A program made the translations under genes and the position numbers. A stretch of 64,000 bases of DNA, taken from contig NZ_FQUS01000020.1 in NCBI RefSeq assembly GCF_900129315.1, positions 1 through 64,000 of the forward strand. Direction: 5' to 3'. Under the pieces are notes generated by a model, which was given only the letters and a program-made list of their open reading frames with translations, had not been told where the DNA came from and searched no databases. This document shows, piece after piece, positions 43,296-51,568 of the stretch; position 1 is the stretch's first letter, and the number at the start of each line of letters is the position of its first letter. This DNA is from Fodinibius roseus (GTDB lineage: Bacteria > Bacteroidota > Rhodothermia > Balneolales > Balneolaceae).

Positions 43296-43775
43296 TTAAT
43301 GAGCCTTTATAGGTTTCTTATTAATCGTTACAATCCCGTCCGACATCCTGATTGCCATGGTCCGGGAGATGGTCCCCCCCACATCCTGGTTGGCAATCAT
43401 AAATCCATTCTTCCAGAGCAACTTTCTAAACACCGTAAAATTTCTCTTGCCTATCTTAAAATAGTCGTCTTTCGCTCTTCTCTTCATGGTGGCTCCCCCG
43501 GCCACCGAAACAACAAGATTTCCTTTTTTTGCGCCCAGCCTGTACATCTTATTCAATAGTAAATTCAGACCGGAATCAACATACATGGCAGGTTTGGCTA
43601 TGGCTTTTTGGGGATCGGACTTAGAAAGCGGCAGCATCACATGCAACAACCCACCTACCATTTCCGCAGGATCGTACATTGCAATCCCCAAACAACTGCC
43701 AAGAGCATACGTAATGATAATTTCATGGCTATTGGAGGATACTCGTAAATCACTAACGCCTACAACGGTTTTCAT
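43296..43775 (-). CDS. cheD: chemoreceptor glutamine deamidase CheD
   Basis: CheD deamidates receptor glutamines. The 159-aa protein keeps the catalytic set: Thr22 and Cys28 (ITYALGSCLGIAMYDP) and His45 (GGLLHVMLPLS). The C-terminal half has ARKGNLVVSVAGGATM-like GGA motifs and KIGKRNFTVFRKLLWKNGF. In bacteria with CheC, CheD also stimulates its phosphatase; two CheX-type proteins are encoded nearby. Confidence 0.94.
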   Translation of the reverse strand: MKTVVGVSDLRVSSNSHEIIITYALGSCLGIAMYDPAEMVGGLLHVMLPLSKSDPQKAIAKPAMYVDSGLNLLLNKMYRLGAKKGNLVVSVAGGATMKRRAKDDYFKIGKRNFTVFRKLLWKNGFMIANQDVGGTISRTMAIRMSDGIVTINKKPIKAH

Positions 43776-43792
43776 GTGGTTTCGTTATCTTT

Positions 43793-44587
43793 CTAAACTT
43801 TTCTATATACGGCGGGACAAATATTCTGGAATCCACTATTTGCTCCGGCTACACTTTCCGAGTGACCTAAAAAGAGATATCCGCCCGGCTCCAACATATC
43901 CTGAAAACGGGATACCAGTTGTTGCTGGGTTTCCCGGTTAAAATAAATCATTACATTACGGCACATGATCACATGAAAGGGGCCGTCTATCGGCCAGGGT
44001 TTTTGAAGATTCAGCCTGCCATAAGTAATCATTTCCCTGACATCCTTGTCAACGACATAGCGGTCTCCCTCCACCGGCTGAAAATATTTTTTCCTGAGAG
44101 TCTCTGAGATACCTCCCAGCGTTTTTTCAGGGTATACGGCCTGCCGGGCTATGCTTATAACATCACGCGACAGGTCTGTACCTAAAATTTTCACATTTTT
44201 CTTATATATTTTCTGTTCCAGCAGTGCTATCGCACAGCTCACCGGTTCCTGACCAGTAGAGCAACCGGCCGACCACCACTTGACGCTTCGGCCTTTCATC
44301 TCCGGCATTACCTCATTTCGCAAAAAATCAAAATGCTGGCTTTCCCGGAAAAAACTGGTTTTATTCGTAGTCAGTACATCCACCAGAGAAAGAAATTCCC
44401 GGCCGCTTTTGTCTTTCTCCAAATACTTCAGATACTGGGAAAAACCGGATAAGCCCAGGGTTCTGATTCGCTTCATAACCCGTGCCCGTACAAGCGCTTG
44501 CTTGCCCTCGTGCAGATTGATTCCGCAATAGTTATAAATCTTTTGGCGTATATGCTCGAACTCAGACTGCTGTAATTCCATATTCAT
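43793..44587 (-). CDS. cheR: chemotaxis protein methyltransferase
   Basis: CheR methylates receptors using S-adenosylmethionine. From the ATG at 44587 (another at 44581; a GTG at 44602 is less likely) the product is about 264 aa. It has an N-terminal helical domain, the SAM motif (WSAGCSTGQEPVSCAIAL), ILGTDLSRDVISIARQAVY, and FHVIMCRNVMIYFNRETQQQL. The C-terminus carries GGYLFLGHSES. Residues match the family closely. Confidence 0.95.
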   Translation of the reverse strand: MNMELQQSEFEHIRQKIYNYCGINLHEGKQALVRARVMKRIRTLGLSGFSQYLKYLEKDKSGREFLSLVDVLTTNKTSFFRESQHFDFLRNEVMPEMKGRSVKWWSAGCSTGQEPVSCAIALLEQKIYKKNVKILGTDLSRDVISIARQAVYPEKTLGGISETLRKKYFQPVEGDRYVVDKDVREMITYGRLNLQKPWPIDGPFHVIMCRNVMIYFNRETQQQLVSRFQDMLEPGGYLFLGHSESVAGANSGFQNICPAVYRKV

Positions 44588-44750
44588 TTTTTTTCGTATC
44601 ACCTTTCCAAATCGCGGAGGACGTCAACAAACAAAGTTCTCCAATACCCACTCTACATCAGTCACGATGCGTGCGAATGAAGAAACCCAATAGTTTGGCC
44701 TCTGTCATCGCCATCGACCGGCAGCTAACCGGTCATCACGCCATTTATGG

Positions 44751-47213
44751 TTAATTTCTCATCAGTGCCGCCGTATCCAGTATGAGTCCCACCGTACCGT
44801 CCCCTAAAATGGCCCCTCCTGAAACATGGGCCATGTCAGATTTCATATTGATAGATTTGCCAACCAGCTGTTGCTGACCCACTACCTCATCGACCAACAG
44901 GGCATATTTTTTATTGGCATTTCGAATAGCCAGCAACGTTCCCTCGGTCAGGGTTTCGATCCCGTCCGATATGCCGAAGTGATGGTGCAATCGAACGATT
45001 GGCACGGTTTCGCCCCGAATAGAAACTTTTTCCGACTGACCCATTACCGTAAATACATCTTTTTCCCGGGCCTGGAATGCCTGGTCTATATTCAAAACAG
45101 GAATAATAAAGCGCTGTCCTCCGACCCGGACCAGCATACCATCGGTAATCGCAAGGGTAAAGGGGAGCTCGATAATAATCCTGGTTCCCTTCCCTTCTTC
45201 CGATTCAATATCGATTTTCCCTTTCAGATCCTGGATGGACCTCCGAACGACATCCATTCCGACTCCCCGTCCCGACAGGTCCGTTACTTCATCTGCAGAG
45301 GAAAAACCGGGAAGAAATATGAGGTTGTAAATTTCTTTATCCGAAAGATTGGCATCGGCGTCTACCAAACCCTTGCTCACCGCTTTTTCCACCACTTTTT
45401 TCTTGTTGATTCCGCGTCCGTCGTCTTCAATTTCAATGACCACCTTTCCGCCTTCCTGCGAGGCGCGAAGCCATATATTAGCCTCCCCGGGTTTGCCGTT
45501 TGCCTCCCGGTCACCGGGCTTTTCAATCCCGTGATCAATCGCATTCCGGATCATATGGACCAGCGGCTCATTGATGATATCGACCATATTACGGTCAATT
45601 TCGGTATCGCCCCCCGCAGTAATCAATGTTACGGATTTGCCTGCCTTCCGGGAGAGATCCCTGATCAGGCGATTCATCTTGTGAAAGGTCGCATTCAACG
45701 GGACCATCCGCAGGGTGAGACTGGTATCCTGCAGCTCGCGTAAAATTTTGCTGGTATGATTGATCTTTTTCTGCAGTTCAGAGTGGTCCGGGATACTTTG
45801 GTCCTGGGCCACCACGGAGTGGGCAATAACCAGCTCCCCCACCATATCAATCAGCTGATCCAGGCGATTGACATTTACCCGTACCGACGCATCGGACGGC
45901 GAATCATCTGCAGAGCTTTTGGCCGAACCATTGGTTTTAGCTTCCCCATTCGCAGTCCCCGCGGCTTGTGCTCCATCTAATTCGGCGGGGACTTCATATA
46001 GGAGACCTCCTTCTGCGGAAAGTGCTTCTCCAGGAGTAGTCCCCTCTGAGGATACCCGTTCGAGGACGGCAGTCAGTCGATCAAAATTCATAGGTCTGGG
46101 CAAACGGTCGCCTTCTTCCGACGCCTCTATCACCTCAAGCATTTTGGTAATAATATCGATGGCCTCAAGGGAGATATCCGCACACGCCGTATCGAATGCG
46201 ATCTCTCCTTCGCGAACCATGCTCAACATCGTTTCCAGCAGGTGGGTAAACTCCGTTATCGGTTCAAGCCCCATAAATGCGGAGGTTCCCTTAATCGTAT
46301 GAAAAGCCCGGAATACCTTATTAACCAGTTCCTCATCCTCCGGATTATCCTCCAGATCCAGCAAGGCCCCTTCGGCCATATCCAGCAGTTCGGTACACTC
46401 CGTTACGAATTCTCCCATCAGAGCCGTATCAATATCCCCGGGAATATAAAAATCTTCCGGTTCTGTATCGGCTTGCCCCGCCCTTTCCTCTTCTTCTGTT
46501 GTCTGAATACCCGGGATTTCGCCTCCTTCGGTATCATCCTGCCATTGGTCCTCAGAGGCAATATGTATGGCCTCTTCGGTAATCATCGAAATATCGGACA
46601 ACCAGTTTTCCCGGCTTGCTATCCCTCCCGACTCCAGATTTTCCGCAATGCGCCGGGCCTTTTCCAGGGCGGAAGCGACCTTCTCTCCGGATTCCTGGAT
46701 AAGGATATTCACCAGGGCTTTTAATTCCGATACTTCCTCATCGGATATTTCCTCATTCAGTCCCAAAATGAAAGAAGCCAAATCGTCGAGCGTCTTTGTC
46801 TCTCGACTGATATCGAAAGCAGCTCCTGTTTCTTCCTCCAGCTCAATCAGCGTATCGGCCGACTCTTTCTCACCCGCCAACGCATCGTACAGGTCGTCGT
46901 ACGCCTTCTCAAAATCCTTAACATCTATATCCCCGTCGTTTACAATATACTCCCTTATCGTATTTATGGCCTGCAGCGTAGCGGTTTTAACGCTTGTAAA
47001 ATAGTCATCGTTCTCAAAAAGATGCTTGAGCCCTTCCCAGGCCATATCAATAAGCTTCTGCAACTGACCCAGATCTCTATCAAAGCCCGTAATCAATTCT
47101 TCAAACTTTGCTCCCGCAATCGCGACATTTTCTCTGTCATTCGGCCAAACATCGGCTAATGCCCGTATAATCGCTTCAAGGTCTTCTTTTATTTGCTGCT
47201 TTTCATTACTCAT
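44751..47213 (-). CDS. cheA: chemotaxis histidine kinase CheA with long N-terminal extension
   Basis: CheA phosphorylates CheY and CheB. From the ATG at 47213 (a GTG at 47240 would run into the upstream gene) it has 820 aa. Domain order: an unusual 260-residue acidic helical leader; Hpt with His305 (FRAFHTIKGTSAFMGL); linker; dimerisation domain (VNRLDQLIDMVGELVIAHS); ATPase with N-box (HMIRNAIDHGIE), G1 (DDGRGI) and G2 (GRGVGMDVV); and a C-terminal CheW domain. The leader has no HxxKG motif, so it is not a second functional Hpt. Confidence 0.95.
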   Translation of the reverse strand: MSNEKQQIKEDLEAIIRALADVWPNDRENVAIAGAKFEELITGFDRDLGQLQKLIDMAWEGLKHLFENDDYFTSVKTATLQAINTIREYIVNDGDIDVKDFEKAYDDLYDALAGEKESADTLIELEEETGAAFDISRETKTLDDLASFILGLNEEISDEEVSELKALVNILIQESGEKVASALEKARRIAENLESGGIASRENWLSDISMITEEAIHIASEDQWQDDTEGGEIPGIQTTEEEERAGQADTEPEDFYIPGDIDTALMGEFVTECTELLDMAEGALLDLEDNPEDEELVNKVFRAFHTIKGTSAFMGLEPITEFTHLLETMLSMVREGEIAFDTACADISLEAIDIITKMLEVIEASEEGDRLPRPMNFDRLTAVLERVSSEGTTPGEALSAEGGLLYEVPAELDGAQAAGTANGEAKTNGSAKSSADDSPSDASVRVNVNRLDQLIDMVGELVIAHSVVAQDQSIPDHSELQKKINHTSKILRELQDTSLTLRMVPLNATFHKMNRLIRDLSRKAGKSVTLITAGGDTEIDRNMVDIINEPLVHMIRNAIDHGIEKPGDREANGKPGEANIWLRASQEGGKVVIEIEDDGRGINKKKVVEKAVSKGLVDADANLSDKEIYNLIFLPGFSSADEVTDLSGRGVGMDVVRRSIQDLKGKIDIESEEGKGTRIIIELPFTLAITDGMLVRVGGQRFIIPVLNIDQAFQAREKDVFTVMGQSEKVSIRGETVPIVRLHHHFGISDGIETLTEGTLLAIRNANKKYALLVDEVVGQQQLVGKSINMKSDMAHVSGGAILGDGTVGLILDTAALMRN

Positions 47214-47226
47214 TACAATACCGATT

Positions 47227-47724
47227 TTATTTGGATTCACTCAATACCATGGTAAGCCAGAATTCCATATTCGGACTTGAAAATTTCATTTTTTCAGTGG
47301 GGGGTTTATTGGGCATAAACAACATGAGGTCACTTCCTCTCATCGCTGTAGGGAGTGAAGATTGTCCCCGGAAACCCACTTTCTCCACATTGGCCGCTAC
47401 ATCCCCGGCCAGGATATTTGATATTTCACCAATAAGATCTCCCATGTCATCACTTTCAAAAGGAAGCTCCATTCCTATAAATACTTCAGACAAATAAACA
47501 GCAGTTTCCCGGGGAATAGCCAGCATTAACGACAGGGTATGATCGGAATTAAAGACCGTTACATTACCCACAATCCCGTTAAGGGGATCATCACTGCTCG
47601 CATTCTCAATGTAGGATGGAACTTCTCCGGTCATTGAACCGAACGTGTTCATGACCGATTCCCTGACCTTCCCGATCATCTCTTCGGGAATTTGATTGAG
47701 CTCATATAAATTATCTAAATTCAT
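47227..47724 (-). CDS. cheX: CheX-type CheY-P phosphatase
   Basis: This 165-aa protein has the CheX-like fold with the ExxN motif (DDMGDLIGEISNILAGDVAANVE, about 92-114) and the following GLP/S region. CheX dephosphorylates CheY-P. It lies between cheY (14-bp gap) and cheA (13-bp gap), which supports the role. Confidence 0.82.
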   Translation of the reverse strand: MNLDNLYELNQIPEEMIGKVRESVMNTFGSMTGEVPSYIENASSDDPLNGIVGNVTVFNSDHTLSLMLAIPRETAVYLSEVFIGMELPFESDDMGDLIGEISNILAGDVAANVEKVGFRGQSSLPTAMRGSDLMLFMPNKPPTEKMKFSSPNMEFWLTMVLSESK

Positions 47725-47738
47725 TTTATTTTAATGAT

Positions 47739-48200
47739 TTAAGAATTGAGAATACCTTTAAAGAAACTTTTGCTTTCATTGTCATCTTCATCGCCGGTGA
47801 TGAGATTACCGTCATCATCGAAATAGTCGCTAATAGCCTTATGCATCTTATCGGCCGTAAAAGGCTTGGTAACGTATTCATTAGCCCCTCCCTCATTCAG
47901 GGCCTTGTCAACCTTACCCATGGATTTTTCCGCTGTTACCATAATAATCGGAATCTGGTCATTCCCTTTATCGCGTACGGCTTTTGCAAATTCGACCCCC
48001 GTCATATTGGGCATATTCCAATCGACAAACAGTATTTCTATTTCATTATTAAATTTCCCCAATGCGTCTTCACCATCCATAGCTTCTACAAATTCAAAAT
48101 CCGCGACCATTAACTGATTCAGCGCTCTTTTTACAGCACTTCGCATTATTTTGGAATCGTCTACCACCATAGCTTTTATTTTACCCATTGCTTGCTCCAT
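47739..48200 (-). CDS. cheY: chemotaxis response regulator CheY
   Basis: The 153-aa protein is a CheY receiver with Asp60 in the classic FVDWNMPNMTG context, acidic pair at 14-15, MVTAEKS (Thr) and a conserved Lys (VTKPFTADKM). A C-terminal acidic tail of about 25 residues (DDDGNLITGDEDDNESKSFF) is longer than in enteric CheY. It heads the chemotaxis operon behind an FliA-type promoter and is the best candidate for the motor-binding regulator. A second ATG lies at 48188. Confidence 0.95.
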   Translation of the reverse strand: MEQAMGKIKAMVVDDSKIMRSAVKRALNQLMVADFEFVEAMDGEDALGKFNNEIEILFVDWNMPNMTGVEFAKAVRDKGNDQIPIIMVTAEKSMGKVDKALNEGGANEYVTKPFTADKMHKAISDYFDDDGNLITGDEDDNESKSFFKGILNS

Positions 48201-48331
48201 TCTTCATTAGTAATGTTATTAGATATATAACTGACCATTCGGTAACATTCTGCCGGCAAATATGATCTATCAATATCGATTTTGCCCTAACAGCTACTAT
48301 TTTAAAAGCCAATTTCTTTAGTTACGGTTTC

Positions 48332-48358
48332 TTATCGGTCAGGTTCATTATTTCTTAA
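48332..48358 (-). promoter_or_regulatory. FliA (sigma-28) promoter for the che operon
   Basis: On the minus strand the sequence reads TTAA-N15-ACCGATAA, again with TTTAAGAAA at the -35. The start would be near 48325, leaving a leader of about 125 nt before cheY. This closely parallels the cheW promoter. Confidence 0.78.
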
Positions 48359-48480
48359 ATCCCAAAAAGGACCGGAACTTTATTCCCGGCTGCGTCCTTA
48401 ATGATCTATAAATCATTGATAAATCTGGATTTAATTGAGATCTTTTGAAAACCAATCCAAAGATATCTTGTATGATTTTC

Positions 48481-48507
48481 TAAAGCTTTTTCTTTGGGAA
48501 CCGATAA
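48481..48507 (+). promoter_or_regulatory. FliA (sigma-28) promoter for the 150-aa gene
   Basis: The plus strand reads TAAA-N15-ACCGATAA, the closest match to the textbook TAAA-N15-GCCGATAA in the window. The predicted start is near 48514, about 45 bases before the ATG at 48559. Confidence 0.8.
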
Positions 48508-48558
48508 AAGGGGCAGGCACAATATAATCTGAAGGTAATTGCACCGTCTCTGCATAAT

Positions 48559-49011
48559 ATGTTATCACGCTCATCCAAAATACCATCTTCCCCCGCATTG
48601 GGATCTCCTGATAGCATACAACCGCTGCATGATTATATGTCTAATTTACCGTCAGGTGCAGACTTCCCCTCTATTAAGGATGAGCTCACCGATACGGAGG
48701 ATGAGGATGACTCCACGTTGAGTGAGGACAGCCGGAAGCAACGGGAGAAAAATGCCTCGGAATTGGAACTCCTTATGCCTCAACACGATTTTCGGGAATT
48801 GTTCAACCGCTTTTTTATACTGAGACATCAGGAACTGTTAATGCTGCAAACAACTATTCGCCAGGAAAGAGAACCCGGCAGCACTTCTGGCGTGCCTTCC
48901 TTGCGGGATCTTGACAACCTGCAGCTCAATACGCTGCGTAACCAGTACTACCGGCTTCAGATGCTCCTTTTCAATATGTCCAAAGGCGGTAACCACAGCT
49001 CAACTCTTTAA
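48559..49011 (+). CDS. unknown protein under FliA-type control
   Basis: I do not recognise this 150-aa soluble protein. The first 70 residues are Ser/Pro/Asp/Glu-rich and probably disordered (acidic run around TDTEDEDDSTLSED). The C-terminal 80 residues are helical (HDFRELFNRFFILRHQELLMLQTTIRQE; LNTLRNQYYRLQMLLFNMSKGG). The FliA-type promoter 45 bp upstream and the divergent che operon imply coexpression with late flagellar genes. Size and helicity would suit an export chaperone, an anti-sigma factor or a motor accessory, but none of these is shown. Confidence 0.8.
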   Translation: MLSRSSKIPSSPALGSPDSIQPLHDYMSNLPSGADFPSIKDELTDTEDEDDSTLSEDSRKQREKNASELELLMPQHDFRELFNRFFILRHQELLMLQTTIRQEREPGSTSGVPSLRDLDNLQLNTLRNQYYRLQMLLFNMSKGGNHSSTL

Positions 49012-49057
49012 CCTATATTGCCGGCCGCCTCCCTTTAGCTTTTTTTTTAACCACACC

Positions 49058-49084
49058 TTAAGAATGTATCATTCCATACGATAA
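49058..49084 (+). promoter_or_regulatory. probable FliA (sigma-28) promoter for the porin
   Basis: The plus strand reads TTAA-N15-TACGATAA, one base off the ACCGATAA core seen in the other boxes and with the same spacing. It lies about 100 bases before the porin ATG. Confidence 0.55.
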
Positions 49085-49182
49085 CGAAAGGGAGTAGCAA
49101 ATACTTTGATGATCAGCGTAGCGTCTGTCAGACATATCACATTAATATTTAATATAAACTTAACAATAAGTAACCGATCGAC

Positions 49183-50226
49183 ATGGATACCACCCACAAA
49201 ATTTTTAAGTTCCTTTTTTCCACTGCTTTATTTTGTTTGGTCTTCACCGCCCTGAGCTCTGCCCAGCAAAAAAAACAGCAAAATAGCGAATACAAACAGC
49301 TGCAAGAAAAGCTTAAAACCGACACTTTTTCCTTTGGCCTTTTAATACAGGGACTTGCTGACATTCAGCCGGAACGATCAGCCGGACACAATGGATTCAA
49401 GGCTTCCAAAGGCCGGTTTAAAATATCCGGGATTTTTGACGGCCGGTTTGGATATAATCTTCAGGCCACCATGCTCAAAACCCCGTCTGTATTAGATGCC
49501 AACGTGTATTATAAACCTACCGCCAATCTGTCCATTAAAGGAGGAGTTTTCAAATCCCCGTTCACCCACGAGTATAACACGGGAGCCGGCTCCATCTTAT
49601 TTGTCAACCGCTCGGCCGTTGTCAACCAGCTCGGGACCAAACGACAAGTGGGTGTTCAAATTGATGGATTTACCCCCAACGGATTACTTCGCTACACGGC
49701 CGGGGTCTTTAACGGCAGTAATTATGGCAATAATAAAAATGATGACGACTACCTTCAATATATGGGTCGATTGGAAGGCTATTTAAATAACAATGGTAAA
49801 AACCGGGCAAAAGTCGGAGTCAGTGTGGCCGTAGAGCAGAAAGATGTCCCTTCTGCTTACGGGAACATTCCGTCAACTTTTGAAGGCGATCAAAAACTGA
49901 TGACTTCGTATTTCAGTATTACCCAGGGAAAAATACTCCTGGACGGGGAGTTCATCTACTCCTGGCTGGAATCTCCCGCTGCCCAGAATTATAACCCCTA
50001 TGGTTATTATGCCACCGTTGGCTACTATGTAGCACCAAAGGGCAGACTCCTGCTTCGCTGGGATTCCTTTACCGGGGATAACCTCACCGGCGATTCCGAA
50101 TCGCTGATTGCAGGATTTAATTATTATCCCTCGTCTTTTGCAAAGGTTAAACTCAATTATATCCTCCCCACCGATCAATCGGTCGAATATTCAACCTTTT
50201 TGGTCGCCATGCAGATCAGTTTTTAG
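49183..50226 (+). CDS. outer-membrane porin, OprO/OprP-like
   Basis: This 347-aa protein has a signal peptide (about 8-28, SSAQ), a short coiled segment (QQKKQQNSEYKQLQEKLK) resembling the N-terminal trimerisation helix of some porins, then amphipathic beta strands through a final Phe (LVAMQISF). KGGVFKSPFTHEY and NRSAVVNQLGTKRQVGVQIDG resemble the phosphate-selective porin O/P family, although substrate cannot be inferred. Preceded by a FliA-type box (49058-49084) and ended by a strong terminator. Coregulation with motility would be unusual. Confidence 0.8.
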   Translation: MDTTHKIFKFLFSTALFCLVFTALSSAQQKKQQNSEYKQLQEKLKTDTFSFGLLIQGLADIQPERSAGHNGFKASKGRFKISGIFDGRFGYNLQATMLKTPSVLDANVYYKPTANLSIKGGVFKSPFTHEYNTGAGSILFVNRSAVVNQLGTKRQVGVQIDGFTPNGLLRYTAGVFNGSNYGNNKNDDDYLQYMGRLEGYLNNNGKNRAKVGVSVAVEQKDVPSAYGNIPSTFEGDQKLMTSYFSITQGKILLDGEFIYSWLESPAAQNYNPYGYYATVGYYVAPKGRLLLRWDSFTGDNLTGDSESLIAGFNYYPSSFAKVKLNYILPTDQSVEYSTFLVAMQISF

Positions 50227-50276
50227 TAAGCTATCCTTTTTTTGAGAGCGGAGCGCATAAAGCCGTTGTATGTTTT

Positions 50277-50314
50277 CGATATAAAGAAAACTGCAGCGGC
50301 TTTTCTTTATATCG
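50277..50314 (+). terminator. hairpin terminator after the porin gene
   Basis: CGATATAAAGAAAA (50277-50290) pairs perfectly with TTTTCTTTATATCG (50301-50314) around a 10-nt loop. The stem is A+T-rich at its apex, and it lies about 50 bases after the porin stop. A clear T-run is absent on the 3' side of the plus strand. Confidence 0.65.
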
Positions 50315-50469
50315 TCTTCTATCCTATAAATACTGAGTTCCCTTTGCAGGTGTAATACCACAACCGCTGAAGCTCTTCTCGAAAGGGTATTTGGCAGGCA
50401 ACATTTTGAAATTGTCTCAAATAACGGGGAACTAATCCCGCCGTCTTCCGGCTCTAACTTCCCACCTAC

Positions 50470-51012
50470 CTATTTCGATTTATCTTTTTTATATGCATTC
50501 CTGTTCTGCCGTGAGATCTCCAGGCGCATGGACCTGCGTTTTTCGGCCTGTTCGTAACGCTCTTGTTCAAAATCAGTCTCAGGAATAATCTCAGGAACGG
50601 GCACCGTTTTGCCGTCCGCATCTATGGCTACAAAGGTATAAAAGGAGGTTGTGCACAGCCGGTGTTCACCGGTTCGAAGGTTCTCGGCCCAAACTTCCAT
50701 AGCCACTTCCATTGAAGTATTAAAAGAGCGTGTTACTTCCCCCTCAATAACCACCACCTCTCCCAGCTGGATGGCGTTCTTGAATTCGATACTGTCGGCT
50801 GCCACGGTTACCACGTTACGATTGCAATGCCGCTGGGCGGCGATAGCCGAGCAGATATCCATCCACTGCATCAGGCGTCCCCCCATCAGATTACCGAGAG
50901 GATTGGTGTCGTTGGGCATTACCAGCTCGTTCATACGGGCACGGGATGCCGAAACAGTTTTTTTATCAGCGTCGTTACTAACGCGGGGCGTCTGTTCAAA
51001 TCGATTGGTCAT
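50470..51012 (-). CDS. acyl-CoA thioesterase, hotdog fold
   Basis: From the ATG at 51012 the protein has 180 aa (MTNRFEQTPRVSND). An in-frame ATG at 51099 adds a hydrophobic leader but is less likely; an AGGA lies just before 51012. The hotdog signature is clear: NELVMPNDTNPLGNLMGGRLMQWMDICSAIAAQRHC, then VTVAADSIEFKNAIQLGEVVVIEGEV. Such YciA/BFIT-type enzymes hydrolyse acyl-CoA thioesters in the cytoplasm. The substrate length is unknown. The C-terminal tail is charged (RLEISRQNRNAYKKDKSK). Confidence 0.88.
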   Translation of the reverse strand: MTNRFEQTPRVSNDADKKTVSASRARMNELVMPNDTNPLGNLMGGRLMQWMDICSAIAAQRHCNRNVVTVAADSIEFKNAIQLGEVVVIEGEVTRSFNTSMEVAMEVWAENLRTGEHRLCTTSFYTFVAIDADGKTVPVPEIIPETDFEQERYEQAEKRRSMRLEISRQNRNAYKKDKSK

Positions 51013-51568
51013 TATTCCTGTCAGCCATACATTAAAAATTAAAGCAACGCATAAGATACAAATTCTATGGGGCAATTTTATTCTGTTGTTATTGTTCATG
51101 GTACTTTTTTCCTAATGAAATCCTTTGCATCTTTTGGCTTGACCCAAAAGATGCGAAAAAAGTCAAGGCTGGGAAAACTCAGCGCCCGGCGTCTGCTGCG
51201 GCTCCGGAGAAAAATATAAACTCACCCGGCTCCGTCGGGTTCAGACAAATATTTTTCCTGTTCCTCCGCCTTGCGTTCGCCACCCAATACGCTGACTTTT
51301 CAAGGCCGCAATTTTATCGGGTACCAATCCCACTCGGTCATATACATTGTGCTGAGAAGAGTTACCTGAGCCGAAGCGAAAAAATCATTTCCTGATTGAG
51401 GGCTGCAAGAGACGAGTTAAATGATTTTAGCACAAACGAAGGGAACGCCGGCCACAATGTATTCAGGCGGCGACTTTTTTTGGGTTCCGTTTTTTTCATC
51501 GTTGAAAAAAATGGAACCTATATTAGCAAAAGAGATCCTGAAAAGACCCCGACAGCACCAAAAACACC
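51013..51568. other. repeat-rich intergenic region
   Basis: It holds a 24-nt hairpin at 51129-51152 (ATCTTTTGG/CCAAAAGAT), one copy of the inverted repeat element (about 51160-51290), and a second hairpin at 51483-51518 (GGTTCCGTTTTTTTCA paired with TGAAAAAAATGGAACC, allowing G.T pairs). No coding frame is convincing. Confidence 0.65.
51160..51290 (+). repeat. diverged inverted repeat, left copy
   Basis: The stretch from 51200 (GGCTCCGGAGAAAAATATAA, 29 bases in all) matches 28 of 29 bases with the reverse complement of 53378-53406. Weaker similarity continues on both sides (AAAACTCAG and CCGGCG before; GGTTCAG and TTCTCC-like blocks after). The two copies flank the PorV-like gene in opposite orientation. 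Confidence 0.75.

Larger units (their letters stand above)
48201..48558. other. divergent region with two FliA-type promoters
   Basis: This 358-bp region separates cheY (minus) from the 150-aa gene (plus). It holds both opposing FliA-type boxes at 48332-48358 and 48481-48507, about 120 bp apart. No other element was recognised. Confidence 0.6.

Noticed and set aside
44716-44734. hairpin GACCGG/CCGGTC between cheR and cheA
   Set aside because: It has no T-run on the transcribed strand and lies inside a run of same-strand che genes; not supported as a terminator.
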